DNA from: an uncultured Oscillibacter sp.
GTDB taxonomy: Bacteria; Bacillota; Clostridia; Oscillospirales; Oscillospiraceae
Reading direction: 5' to 3'
DNA: 16,476 nucleotides
Assembly: GCA_910589315.1 (NCBI GenBank)
Contig: CAJUTB010000048.1
Location: 1-16,476, forward strand
Every line of letters begins with the position of its first letter. The first letter of the stretch is position 1. Below the pieces are notes generated by a model. The model searched no databases. It saw only the letters and a program-made list of their open reading frames with translations, and was not told the origin of the DNA. Both the position numbers and the translations under genes were made by a program. Positions 4,524 to 10,362 of the stretch are shown here, one piece after another.

Positions 4524-4949
4524 ATGCCTGAATTTACAAACGCAGCCCTTCAAACGGTTTCCGTTGGACAAAACGTACTGTTTACGGAAACGCCGGTTGG
4601 CTGCAACCGCGGGTATGTCATGCACCGGGAAGGCAGCGGAAATGTCACCTTGCGGGGCATTACAAATCAATGCCGCGCCCGCTACCGCGTCAGTTTTGGT
4701 GCGAACCTTGCAGTACCCGCCGGCGGGACGCCCGGTCCGGTTTCGGTTGCCCTCTCCCTGGACGGGGAACCGATGAACAGCGCGACGGCTACGGTGACGC
4801 CGGCGGCGGTGAATGAATACTTCAACGTCTACGTTTCCGTTTTTGTCGAAGTCCCACGCGGCTGCTGCACCACCGTTTCCGTGGAAAATATCAGCACCCA
4901 GGCGATAAACGTCGCAAATCCCAACCTGATTGTCGAGCGGGTAGCTTGA
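4524..4949 (+). CDS. All-beta jelly-roll-like protein (cassette gene 6)
   Basis: A 141-residue protein starting at ATG 4524 after AAAGGAT. It has no long helix and alternates beta strands: QTVSVGQNVLFTET, YVMHREGSGNVTLRG, RARYRVSFGANLAVP, GPVSVALSLDGEPM, ATVTPAAVNEYFNVYVSVFVEVP, CCTTVSVENIS, VANPNLIVERVA. This pattern of a repulsive loop such as EGSGNVTL, a VALSLDGE strand, a CC-T turn and a final ..VANPNLIVERVA strand resembles the trimeric C1q/TNF-like heads of BclA-type collagen-like surface proteins and of phage fibres. It lacks the Gly-X-Y stalk and a signal peptide. The likely product is a trimeric, self-standing head that caps a fibre or decorates a shell. The fold is an inference from the strand pattern; the family itself is common in gut Clostridia. 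Confidence 0.78.
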   Translation: MPEFTNAALQTVSVGQNVLFTETPVGCNRGYVMHREGSGNVTLRGITNQCRARYRVSFGANLAVPAGGTPGPVSVALSLDGEPMNSATATVTPAAVNEYFNVYVSVFVEVPRGCCTTVSVENISTQAINVANPNLIVERVA

Positions 4950-4962
4950 GAAAGGAGAAACA

Positions 4963-5400
4963 TTGAGCATGGAAAAACTCTATGAGCTGAAAGACAAAAT
5001 GAAGCGGGAACTGGACGAAATCGCCCGGAAACCCGAAATGTCTGCTGGTGATCTGGAAGCCGTCCACAAGCTCACCGATACAATTAAAAATATTGACAAA
5101 ATTTGCATGTTGGAGGAAAATGAGGAATACAGCCAAAACAGCGGGTATGTCGATACCTATGGCCGCGGCAGCAGCTACGCCAATCGAGGCCAGCACTGGG
5201 TCCGTGGGCATTACAGCCGGGACGGCGGCGGCAATATGAATGGCGGTGGATACAGTTCCCGCCGCGACAGCCGGGGCCGGTACAGCCGCGGCGACGGCCG
5301 CAGTGAAATGATGGAGCACTTGGAGGCGGCTCTGGATTCCGCGACAGAGCAGGACCGGGAGGATATCCGCCGTTTTATGCGGAAGTTGGAGAACGCCTGA
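4963..5400 (+). CDS. Coiled-coil protein with Tyr/Ser/Arg/Gly-rich linker (cassette gene 7)
   Basis: A 145-residue protein. AAAGGAG at 4951-4957 lies 5 bases before TTG 4963 and 11 before ATG 4969, so the TTG start (adding Met-Ser) is chosen, though both fit the frame. Residues 1-52 are a charged coiled coil (LYELKDKMKRELDEIARK ... LTDTIKNIDKICMLEE). Residues 55-112 are disordered and rich in Tyr, Ser, Arg and Gly, with recurring YSR/SRDG/SRG units. Residues 114-145 are a second helix (MMEHLEAALDSATEQDREDIRRFMRKL). A helix-linker-helix of this kind fits a phase-separating or scaffold protein. It is recognisable as a recurrent uncharacterised gene in gut Clostridia, but I know no function. It starts 13 bases after the jelly-roll gene and probably shares its transcript. 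Confidence 0.8.
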   Translation: MSMEKLYELKDKMKRELDEIARKPEMSAGDLEAVHKLTDTIKNIDKICMLEENEEYSQNSGYVDTYGRGSSYANRGQHWVRGHYSRDGGGNMNGGGYSSRRDSRGRYSRGDGRSEMMEHLEAALDSATEQDREDIRRFMRKLENA

Positions 5401-5415
5401 CGGGAGGTGTGGCTT

Positions 5416-5754
5416 GTGGCTGCGCCAAACCTCAAAGAAATTGAGTGGGCCATTGAAGAACTGGAAAACCAGGAGAGCAATGAACGCCGCTATACGCTTC
5501 TGGCCGCGCTCTACACCTGCCGGAATGAAATGCTGGGCCTGACGGCTCCGGCTGCGCAGGCCGCGGCCTACTCCGAAGCTCCCGCACCAGACGGCCCCGC
5601 GCTGGGCCAATATGGAGACAGTGACTTTCTTCAGGCCGTTGCCGGAAAGGACCCTGCCTCCGCCTGGGCAGTCATAGATGAATTGATGGACACGCTTCGC
5701 GTCGTCAATCAGCGTACTTACGAAAGCGTTATGCGTAAACTCGGAAAGCTGTAA
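5416..5754 (+). CDS. Small helical protein (cassette gene 8)
   Basis: A 112-residue, mostly helical protein. GGGAGG at 5402-5407 lies 8 bases before GTG 5416, which is a better start than the GTG at 5407 that overlaps the ribosome site. The N-terminal helix-turn-helix pair (LKEIEWAIEELENQESNERRYTLLAALYTCRNEM) is followed by an Ala/Pro/Gly linker (about 48-68) and a C-terminal helical domain (SDFLQAVAGKDPASAWAVIDELMDTLRVVNQRTYESVMRKL, here listed in part). It begins 15 bases after gene 7. The C-terminal helix is close in style to that of gene 7, so the two products could pair, but that is speculation. No known family is recognised. Confidence 0.76.
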   Translation: MAAPNLKEIEWAIEELENQESNERRYTLLAALYTCRNEMLGLTAPAAQAAAYSEAPAPDGPALGQYGDSDFLQAVAGKDPASAWAVIDELMDTLRVVNQRTYESVMRKLGKL

Positions 5755-5828
5755 AATTTTTATAAGACGCTATATCTTACGATAAAGACTGCGTTGAGGA
5801 TCTGCGCTTCTATCCGAAGCTCCAGTAT

Positions 5829-6524
5829 GTGGATGTCATCAATCGCGCCCTGTCCGTCAAGGGCGGCAGCGCAAAGCTGCTATACGTCTACGTCGATGTG
5901 GAACCCGTCAGCTTCAACCGGGGTTTCTATACCGTCGATATGCGTTTCTTCTACTCTGTAAGCCTGCAAGCCTATCTGAGCTGTCCCGTCCCCGTCACGG
6001 TGGAGGGCCTGTGCGTATTCGACAAACGGGCCATTCTGTTCGGCAGCGAAGGAAACGCCAAAATCTTCTCCTCCGAGCTGCGGACCGGCGAACCGGACCT
6101 TCAGCTCATGAGCCGGTCGAATCTCCCCATTGCCGTCGTGGAAGCGGTGGACCCCATCGTCTTGGACGCACGGGTTATGGACTGCTGCGGCAAGCGGGAC
6201 TGTGACTGCGACCTGTGCGAAGTGCCGTCCTTCGTCAACAGCTGCTTTGACGGCGAGCTTTCCAGCGGAGACGACAGCCGCCGCATCTATGTCACCTTGG
6301 GACAGTTCTCCATTGTGCGTCTGGAACGGGATTCCCAGCTGCTGATTCCGGTCTATGACTATTGTATGCCCGACAAGGAATGCTCCTGCGGCAGCGGAAG
6401 CGGCAACGAAGACCCCTGCTGCATTTTCCGGAACATCTCGTTCCCTGTGGGCGAGTTCTTCCCGCCGAACACCGTGCGGAGGCCGGAAAACTACGAGGAA
6501 TGCTGCTGCGCCTGCGGCAGATAA
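5829..6524 (+). CDS. Cys-rich conserved protein with lost or unusual start (cassette gene 9)
   Basis: The open frame runs from 5766 (after TAA 5763-5765) to TAA 6522-6524, but the only standard start is GTG 5829, with no ribosome site. The 21 codons before it read as protein of the same style (DCVEDLRFYPKLQYVDV), so the true N-terminus lay upstream. From GTG the product has 231 residues. A beta-rich body (LLYVYVDVEPVSFNRGFYTVDMRFFYSV, in part; SEGNAKIFSSEL; VVEAVDPIVLDARV) is followed by Cys clusters at 119-130, at 185-198 (ECSCGSG... DPCC) and at the end (ECCCACGR). Such Cys-rich beta proteins recur in Clostridia; a spore-coat or other envelope role is a guess. A 5' deletion or an assembly gap explains the missing start. 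The gene ends 6 bases before a terminator. Confidence 0.7.
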   Translation: MDVINRALSVKGGSAKLLYVYVDVEPVSFNRGFYTVDMRFFYSVSLQAYLSCPVPVTVEGLCVFDKRAILFGSEGNAKIFSSELRTGEPDLQLMSRSNLPIAVVEAVDPIVLDARVMDCCGKRDCDCDLCEVPSFVNSCFDGELSSGDDSRRIYVTLGQFSIVRLERDSQLLIPVYDYCMPDKECSCGSGSGNEDPCCIFRNISFPVGEFFPPNTVRRPENYEECCCACGR

Positions 6525-6529
6525 GAAAG

Positions 6530-6555
6530 AAGGGCCGCCCTTTTGGGCGGCCCTT
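6530..6555. terminator. Two-way intrinsic terminator between cassette and lysozyme gene
   Basis: AAGGGCCGCCC (6530-6540) pairs perfectly with GGGCGGCCCTT (6545-6555) around a TTTT loop. On the - strand it is followed by the pyrimidine-rich CTTTCTTAT, so it probably stops the convergent GH25 gene as well. The + strand tail is poorer in T. Confidence 0.72.
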
Positions 6556-6578
6556 GGCTTATCGGAAACAAATGGCAC

Positions 6579-8309
6579 TCACCAGGGAATAAACTGGATA
6601 TTGGCATCCACATTCCCGCCGATTCCAGCGACGGAACATTTGCTGGAAAACTGCCAGTAGTTCATCTGATAGTAGAAGGTTGGATAAAGTTTTTCCGAAG
6701 ACGCGCTCTTGTACTCCGGGAACCAGGTGAGGTACTGAGACACAGCGGCCTGATCGTATTTGAGATAGCCAACCTGGGAGCCCTGATAAATCATCGGGGT
6801 ATAACCGGCCTCCGCAATGCGGCGGCAGAAGGCAACGGCACAAGCGGTCGCCATTTCCGGCGAGGTGTCGTTGACGCGATATTTGCTGCTGATTTCCCAG
6901 TCATAGGCAACGGGACCGTTAATGTTCAAATCCCGGAGGTGTGCAAGGACAAATTCCGCCTCCTCAATGGCTTCTTCCACCGTAATTGCCTGGGCGAAGA
7001 AGTAGACGCCAGTTTCGATTCCGGCATTCATCGCGCCCTGGATATTCTGGCGGTAGAACGCGTCTTCATTGACCTTTCCGGTGGACGTGCCCCGCAGGCC
7101 GATCCGGACCATGACAAACTCCACGCCGTCGGCGGCAACTGCTTGCCAATCAATGGTTTCATTCTTGCTGGCGCGGTTCTGATAAGCCGAAACGTCAATG
7201 CCGAAACGGGTGCGGAAATCGCCGCCCACATACTCCAAACGGTTGCCGTTCCACTGGAAATCGCCCTGTTTCAAACGGCTGGGCTGAACGCCTGCGTAAA
7301 CGGGGACTTTCTTTCCGCCATACTGCACAAATTCCCCGGTGGTTGCGCCGGGCGTGTAGATGTCGCTGGGCTGAATCCCAGGCGTTCCCGGCGTGTCCGG
7401 GTTTTCCGGATTTGTAGGATTCCCCGGGTCCGCCGGCGTAATGGGAACCACCACTATGTCGTCTGGATCGCTCGGCTCCGTGGAAGCATTCGGGTCCTGC
7501 TCGGAGGCGGGGGGAGTGCTGATCATAGGCGTCACCGCGCTGAAGTTACGGATACCGCCTTCAATCGTGACATTGGTGAGTTTGACATCCCCCGTCACGC
7601 CGGGAGCTAAAATCAAATCCCCATGAATCGTCATATCCGTAAGCGATGCGCCGCCGGGCGCATTGATCAGCAAACTGCCGTCTACGTCGCTGGAATAGGT
7701 TTCCGTCTCCTGCACAAGCACTTGGATCATATTATTGAGGAGATTCACCAGCTCCGCGCGGGTCAAGGGGTCCGTGGGCCGGAAGCGGTTTTCCTTCACA
7801 TCGTTCAGCCAGCCGCGGGCGGTCATTTCCGCAATATAAGGCCGGGCGTACTGCGCGATTTGCGCTTCGTCTTCATAATCCAAGTTCAGAATAGAGGCTT
7901 CCACATGGAACGCGCGGGCCACCATGGACATTGCCTGCTGACGGGTGATGGTGTCCCCCGGGAGGGCCTGGCCCCCATTGCCTAAGTAAACTCCGGCGGC
8001 GTTGAGCTTCAAAATAGAGGACTCCCAGTAAGTCCCTGCCGTATCGCTGAAAGTCTCGCTGCCGGAAATATCCTGAAAGCGAAGAAAACGGTCCAGAATC
8101 CCGGCGAACGCGCCGCGGGTAATGGAGGCATCCGGGCGGAACGAACCGTCCTCATATCCTTGCAAAACGCCATACTGCTGACTCCATTTATTGATGGCGT
8201 CCGCCGCCCAATGGCCCTCCGTATCGGTGAACGCCATAGCCGGAGTCAACGCCAGCGCAGCGGCCAAGGCTCCGGACGCCAACTGCTTCGGCAGTCGAAA
8301 TCGGTGCAT
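6579..8309 (-). CDS. Secreted SLH-domain GH25 lysozyme (cell-wall hydrolase)
   Basis: A 576-residue exported protein that cuts the glycan strands of peptidoglycan. A signal peptide (1-26, LASGALAAALALTPAMA) precedes three SLH repeats at about 27-75, 84-135 and 153-195 (WAADAINKWSQQYGVLQGYEDGSFRPDASITR is the first, given in part). These anchor it to secondary wall polymers. Residues 205-255 form a short beta repeat, and 262-315 a Pro/Asp/Gly linker. The GH25 domain (about 368-576) has Asp372 in FGIDVSAYQ and the Asp470-Trp-Glu472 pair in VAYDWEIS, matching the catalytic acids of this family, and ends in the usual NYWQFSS strand. AAAGGGG precedes ATG 8309 by 8 bases. It converges on the cassette but is likely a host autolysin: it has its own promoter and a signal peptide, unlike the phage endolysin at 182. 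Confidence 0.93.
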   Translation of the reverse strand: MHRFRLPKQLASGALAAALALTPAMAFTDTEGHWAADAINKWSQQYGVLQGYEDGSFRPDASITRGAFAGILDRFLRFQDISGSETFSDTAGTYWESSILKLNAAGVYLGNGGQALPGDTITRQQAMSMVARAFHVEASILNLDYEDEAQIAQYARPYIAEMTARGWLNDVKENRFRPTDPLTRAELVNLLNNMIQVLVQETETYSSDVDGSLLINAPGGASLTDMTIHGDLILAPGVTGDVKLTNVTIEGGIRNFSAVTPMISTPPASEQDPNASTEPSDPDDIVVVPITPADPGNPTNPENPDTPGTPGIQPSDIYTPGATTGEFVQYGGKKVPVYAGVQPSRLKQGDFQWNGNRLEYVGGDFRTRFGIDVSAYQNRASKNETIDWQAVAADGVEFVMVRIGLRGTSTGKVNEDAFYRQNIQGAMNAGIETGVYFFAQAITVEEAIEEAEFVLAHLRDLNINGPVAYDWEISSKYRVNDTSPEMATACAVAFCRRIAEAGYTPMIYQGSQVGYLKYDQAAVSQYLTWFPEYKSASSEKLYPTFYYQMNYWQFSSKCSVAGIGGNVDANIQFIPW

Positions 8310-8349
8310 AGAAAATCCCCTTTCGTCACATTTTGTCGTCTTGGGATGG

Positions 8350-8379
8350 AAAAAAATACGCTGCCCTCAGAGGGCGGCG
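8350..8379 (-). terminator. Terminator-like hairpin in the leader of the GH25 gene
   Basis: Read on the - strand, CGCCGCCC and GGGCAGCG pair with one C-A mismatch around a five-base loop and run into TATTTTTTT. It lies between the promoter (8411-8439) and the ATG at 8309, inside the 5' untranslated RNA. It could be an attenuator or a weak terminator. No partner sequence for a competing fold was seen. Confidence 0.45.
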
Positions 8380-8410
8380 GTATTGCATTTTCAAAACTGG
8401 CAACGATTGC

Positions 8411-8439
8411 ATTATAACAAAAACGCCGCGGCCGGTCAA
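8411..8439 (-). promoter_or_regulatory. Promoter of the GH25 lysozyme gene
   Basis: TTGACC (8434-8439) and TATAAT (8411-8416), read on the - strand, are separated by exactly 17 bases, close to the sigma-A consensus. The transcript would begin near 8404 and carry a leader of about 95 bases with the hairpin described at 8350-8379. Confidence 0.78.
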
Positions 8440-8597
8440 GAACCTGCCGCAGATTTCCAAAAATAACATCCGTCTGCCGCAGTCAGCGTATATGCTCATA
8501 TGGAATGATCACTCTGTCAATGCAATCTTTTTTCACAAAACAGCAAAAGCTACATACCGGCAACGCTTATTTGAGAGGGGATGTTTTGCAATTGTTG

Positions 8598-8626
8598 TTG
8601 ACAAGCCGTCTGGTATCTGATAAAAT
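8598..8626 (+). promoter_or_regulatory. Promoter of tyrS
   Basis: TTGACA (8598-8603) is a perfect -35 and TAAAAT (8621-8626) a good -10, with a 17-base spacer. Transcription would start near 8633, at the beginning of the T-box leader. The 158 bases between this and the GH25 promoter show nothing I can name. Confidence 0.88.
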
Positions 8627-8631
8627 GCTTT

Positions 8632-8919
8632 CCAACAAACGCGAAGAAAAGGACCAGTAGCCGTTTTCCTTCCTGCAAAGAGAACCCCCGGTTTGGTGAA
8701 AGGGGGAGAGGGGGAGCCGGCGAATACGCCTTGGAGCCGTCGCCCGAACGGGGAAAAACCGCTTTCTCTCAGTAGGCGCGTACCGGGTGCGCCCGTTACC
8801 GCGCCGCCGTGTGTCGGCACGGCATGAGGCGTCCGCCCGTGAGGACGGCGCGAACCAGAGGTGGTACCGCGAAACCTTTCGCCCTCTGTCCCAATCCGGG
8901 GCAGAGGCTTTCTTTCTGT
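8632..8919 (+). ncRNA. T-box leader, tyrosine-specific, controlling tyrS
   Basis: The conserved T-box sequence AGAGGTGGTACCGCG is at 8857-8871, with TGGT to pair with the ACCA end of uncharged tRNA. The switch can be read directly: CCTCTG (8883-8888) can pair with CAGAGG at 8856-8861 (antiterminator) or with the identical CAGAGG at 8902-8907. The latter gives the 10-bp terminator stem 8883-8892/8898-8907, followed by CTTTCTTTCTG. Upstream, in the long stem I region, GAATACGCC at 8722-8730 places TAC at 8725-8727 as the likely specifier codon, which matches tyrosine and the gene downstream. Uncharged tRNA-Tyr would stabilise the antiterminator and raise tyrS expression. Stem I was not folded in detail. 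Confidence 0.9.
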
Positions 8920-8947
8920 CCGGGAAACATCAAAAGGAGAAGATAGT

Positions 8948-10174
8948 ATGCAGATTTACGAAGAACTCAAAGCCCGGGGCCTGATCGCTCAGGTGACGGA
9001 CGAAGAACAGATCCGGGAGCTGGTCAACAACGGCAAAGCCACCTTTTATATCGGCTTTGACTGCACCGCCGACAGCCTCCACGTGGGCCATTTCATGGCT
9101 CTTTGCCTGATGAAGCGTCTCCAAATGGCAGGGAACCGCCCCATTGCCCTCATCGGCGGCGGGACGACCATGGTCGGCGACCCCTCGGGCCGTACCGATA
9201 TGCGTCAGATGCTCACGCCGGAGACCATTCAGCACAACGCTGGCTGTTTCAAAAAGCAAATGGAAAAATTCATTGACTTCAGCGACGGCAAGGCCCTGAT
9301 GCTCAACAACGCGGACTGGCTCATGGATTTGAATTATGTAGAGCTTCTGCGGGAAGTGGGCGCGTGTTTCTCGGTGAATAATATGCTCCGGGCGGAGTGC
9401 TACAAGCAGCGCATGGAAAAGGGCTTGAGCTTCCTGGAATTCAACTATATGATCATGCAGTCTTACGACTTTTACCATATGTTCCAAACGGTGGGCTGTA
9501 ATATGCAGTGCGGCGGAAACGACCAGTGGAGCAATATGCTGGGCGGCACAGAACTCATCCGCCGCAAGCTGGGCAAGGACTCCCACGCCATGACCATCAC
9601 GCTGCTCCTGACCAGCGAGGGGAAGAAGATGGGTAAAACGGCCAAGGGTGCGGTCTGGCTGGACCCGAACAAAACGACTCCCTACGAGTTCTATCAATAC
9701 TGGCGCAACATTGAGGACGCCGACGTTTTGAAATGCATCCGTATGCTGACCTTCCTGCCCTTGGAGCAGATCGACGAAATGGACGGCTGGGAGGGCAGTC
9801 AGCTGAACCAGGCAAAAGAACTGCTGGCCTATGAGCTGACGAAGCTGGTCCACAGCGAGGAGGAGGCCAGGAAGGCGCAGGAGACGGCGCGGGGCCTCTT
9901 TGCCGGAGGCGGTTCAACGGCGAATATGCCGTCCACGGCTTTGGACGCCGGACAATTCACAGACGGTAAAATTGGCGTTCTGACGCTGCTGGTGGCCTGC
10001 GGCCTGTGCGCCTCCAACGGCGAGGCTCGGCGTCTGGTTCAGCAGGGCGGCATCGCAGTCAACGACCAGAAAGTGACCGCCGCCGATGCAATGCTTGCAC
10101 AGGATACTTTTGCTGGCGAGGGCGTTGTGATCAAGAAGGGGAAAAAGGTTTTCCACCGGGCATATCTTCAATAA
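8948..10174 (+). CDS. tyrS: Tyrosyl-tRNA synthetase
   Basis: A class I aminoacyl-tRNA synthetase of 408 residues that charges tRNA-Tyr with tyrosine in the cytoplasm. The Rossmann core has YIGFDCTADSLHVGHF, with the HIGH-type motif HVGH at 45-48; the tyrosine-site helix QSYDFYHMF near 171-179; QCGGNDQWSN at 187-196; and the KMSKS-type loop KMGKT at 227-231. The S4-like RNA-binding domain covers about 344-406 (SNGEARRLVQQGGIAVNDQKV in part). The length is normal for TyrS. The start at 8948 follows AAAAGGAGA at 8933-8941; the frame is open back to 8861, but that DNA is the T-box leader. Expression is controlled by the tyrosine T-box, and a terminator closes the single-gene unit. Confidence 0.97.
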   Translation: MQIYEELKARGLIAQVTDEEQIRELVNNGKATFYIGFDCTADSLHVGHFMALCLMKRLQMAGNRPIALIGGGTTMVGDPSGRTDMRQMLTPETIQHNAGCFKKQMEKFIDFSDGKALMLNNADWLMDLNYVELLREVGACFSVNNMLRAECYKQRMEKGLSFLEFNYMIMQSYDFYHMFQTVGCNMQCGGNDQWSNMLGGTELIRRKLGKDSHAMTITLLLTSEGKKMGKTAKGAVWLDPNKTTPYEFYQYWRNIEDADVLKCIRMLTFLPLEQIDEMDGWEGSQLNQAKELLAYELTKLVHSEEEARKAQETARGLFAGGGSTANMPSTALDAGQFTDGKIGVLTLLVACGLCASNGEARRLVQQGGIAVNDQKVTAADAMLAQDTFAGEGVVIKKGKKVFHRAYLQ

Positions 10175-10181
10175 TGCACGG

Positions 10182-10215
10182 AAGCGGGGCGGCTGCATGG
10201 CGGCCCCCCGCTTTT
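10182..10215 (+). terminator. Intrinsic terminator of tyrS
   Basis: AAGCGGGG (10182-10189) pairs with CCCCGCTT (10206-10213), with an inner GGC/GCC pairing, and ends in CTTTTC. It starts eight bases after the stop codon. Confidence 0.8.
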
Positions 10216-10223
10216 CGGGAATA

Positions 10224-10255
10224 CAATTGCACAAAAACTAATTTTTGTGCAATTG
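10224..10255. repeat. Perfect 14-bp inverted repeat with 4-base centre
   Basis: CAATTGCACAAAAA and TTTTTGTGCAATTG are exact reverse complements around CTAA. It lies between the tyrS terminator and the lipoprotein gene and is much more AT-rich than the surroundings. It could be an operator for a dimeric regulator, a second two-way terminator, or a remnant of a small mobile element. Nothing decides among these from the sequence alone. Confidence 0.85.
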
Positions 10256-10302
10256 ATTTGATGCGCATTACAAAGCTGTTACTAATTGTTTTTATTTTGT
10301 AA

Positions 10303-10330
10303 TTAAAATGAGCAGCCACGTCCCTATACT
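10303..10330 (+). promoter_or_regulatory. Weak candidate promoter of the lipoprotein gene
   Basis: TATACT (10325-10330) is a fair -10; TTAAAA (10303-10308), 16 bases upstream, is a poor -35. The RNA would begin about 25 bases before the ATG at 10363. The AT-rich DNA between 10250 and 10310 could act as an upstream element. Confidence 0.35.
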
Positions 10331-10362
10331 ACATTTAAGAATCAAAAAAGAGGGATGTCTTC

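Noticed and set aside
4891..5610. A 239-codon - strand frame opposite cassette genes 6-8
   Set aside because: The translation is Ala/Val-rich and shapeless, and it is antisense to three genes with good ribosome sites.
2193..5754. Interpretation of the cassette as a classic phage head or tail module
   Set aside because: None of the products shows portal, protease-scaffold, major capsid, tail tube or tape-measure features, and most are far too short.
6543..7610. A 355-codon + strand open frame opposite the GH25 lysozyme gene
   Set aside because: It lies wholly antisense to a strongly supported gene, has no ribosome site, and its translation shows no family motif. GC-rich codon use on the other strand explains the open frame.
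8440..8597. Possible small gene or RNA between the GH25 and tyrS promoters
   Set aside because: Only short frames without ribosome sites and no clear hairpin-terminator were found; it is treated as plain intergenic DNA.
8930..9853. A 307-codon - strand open frame opposite tyrS
   Set aside because: It is antisense to tyrS, which has every family motif. It is a mirror frame with no start signal.
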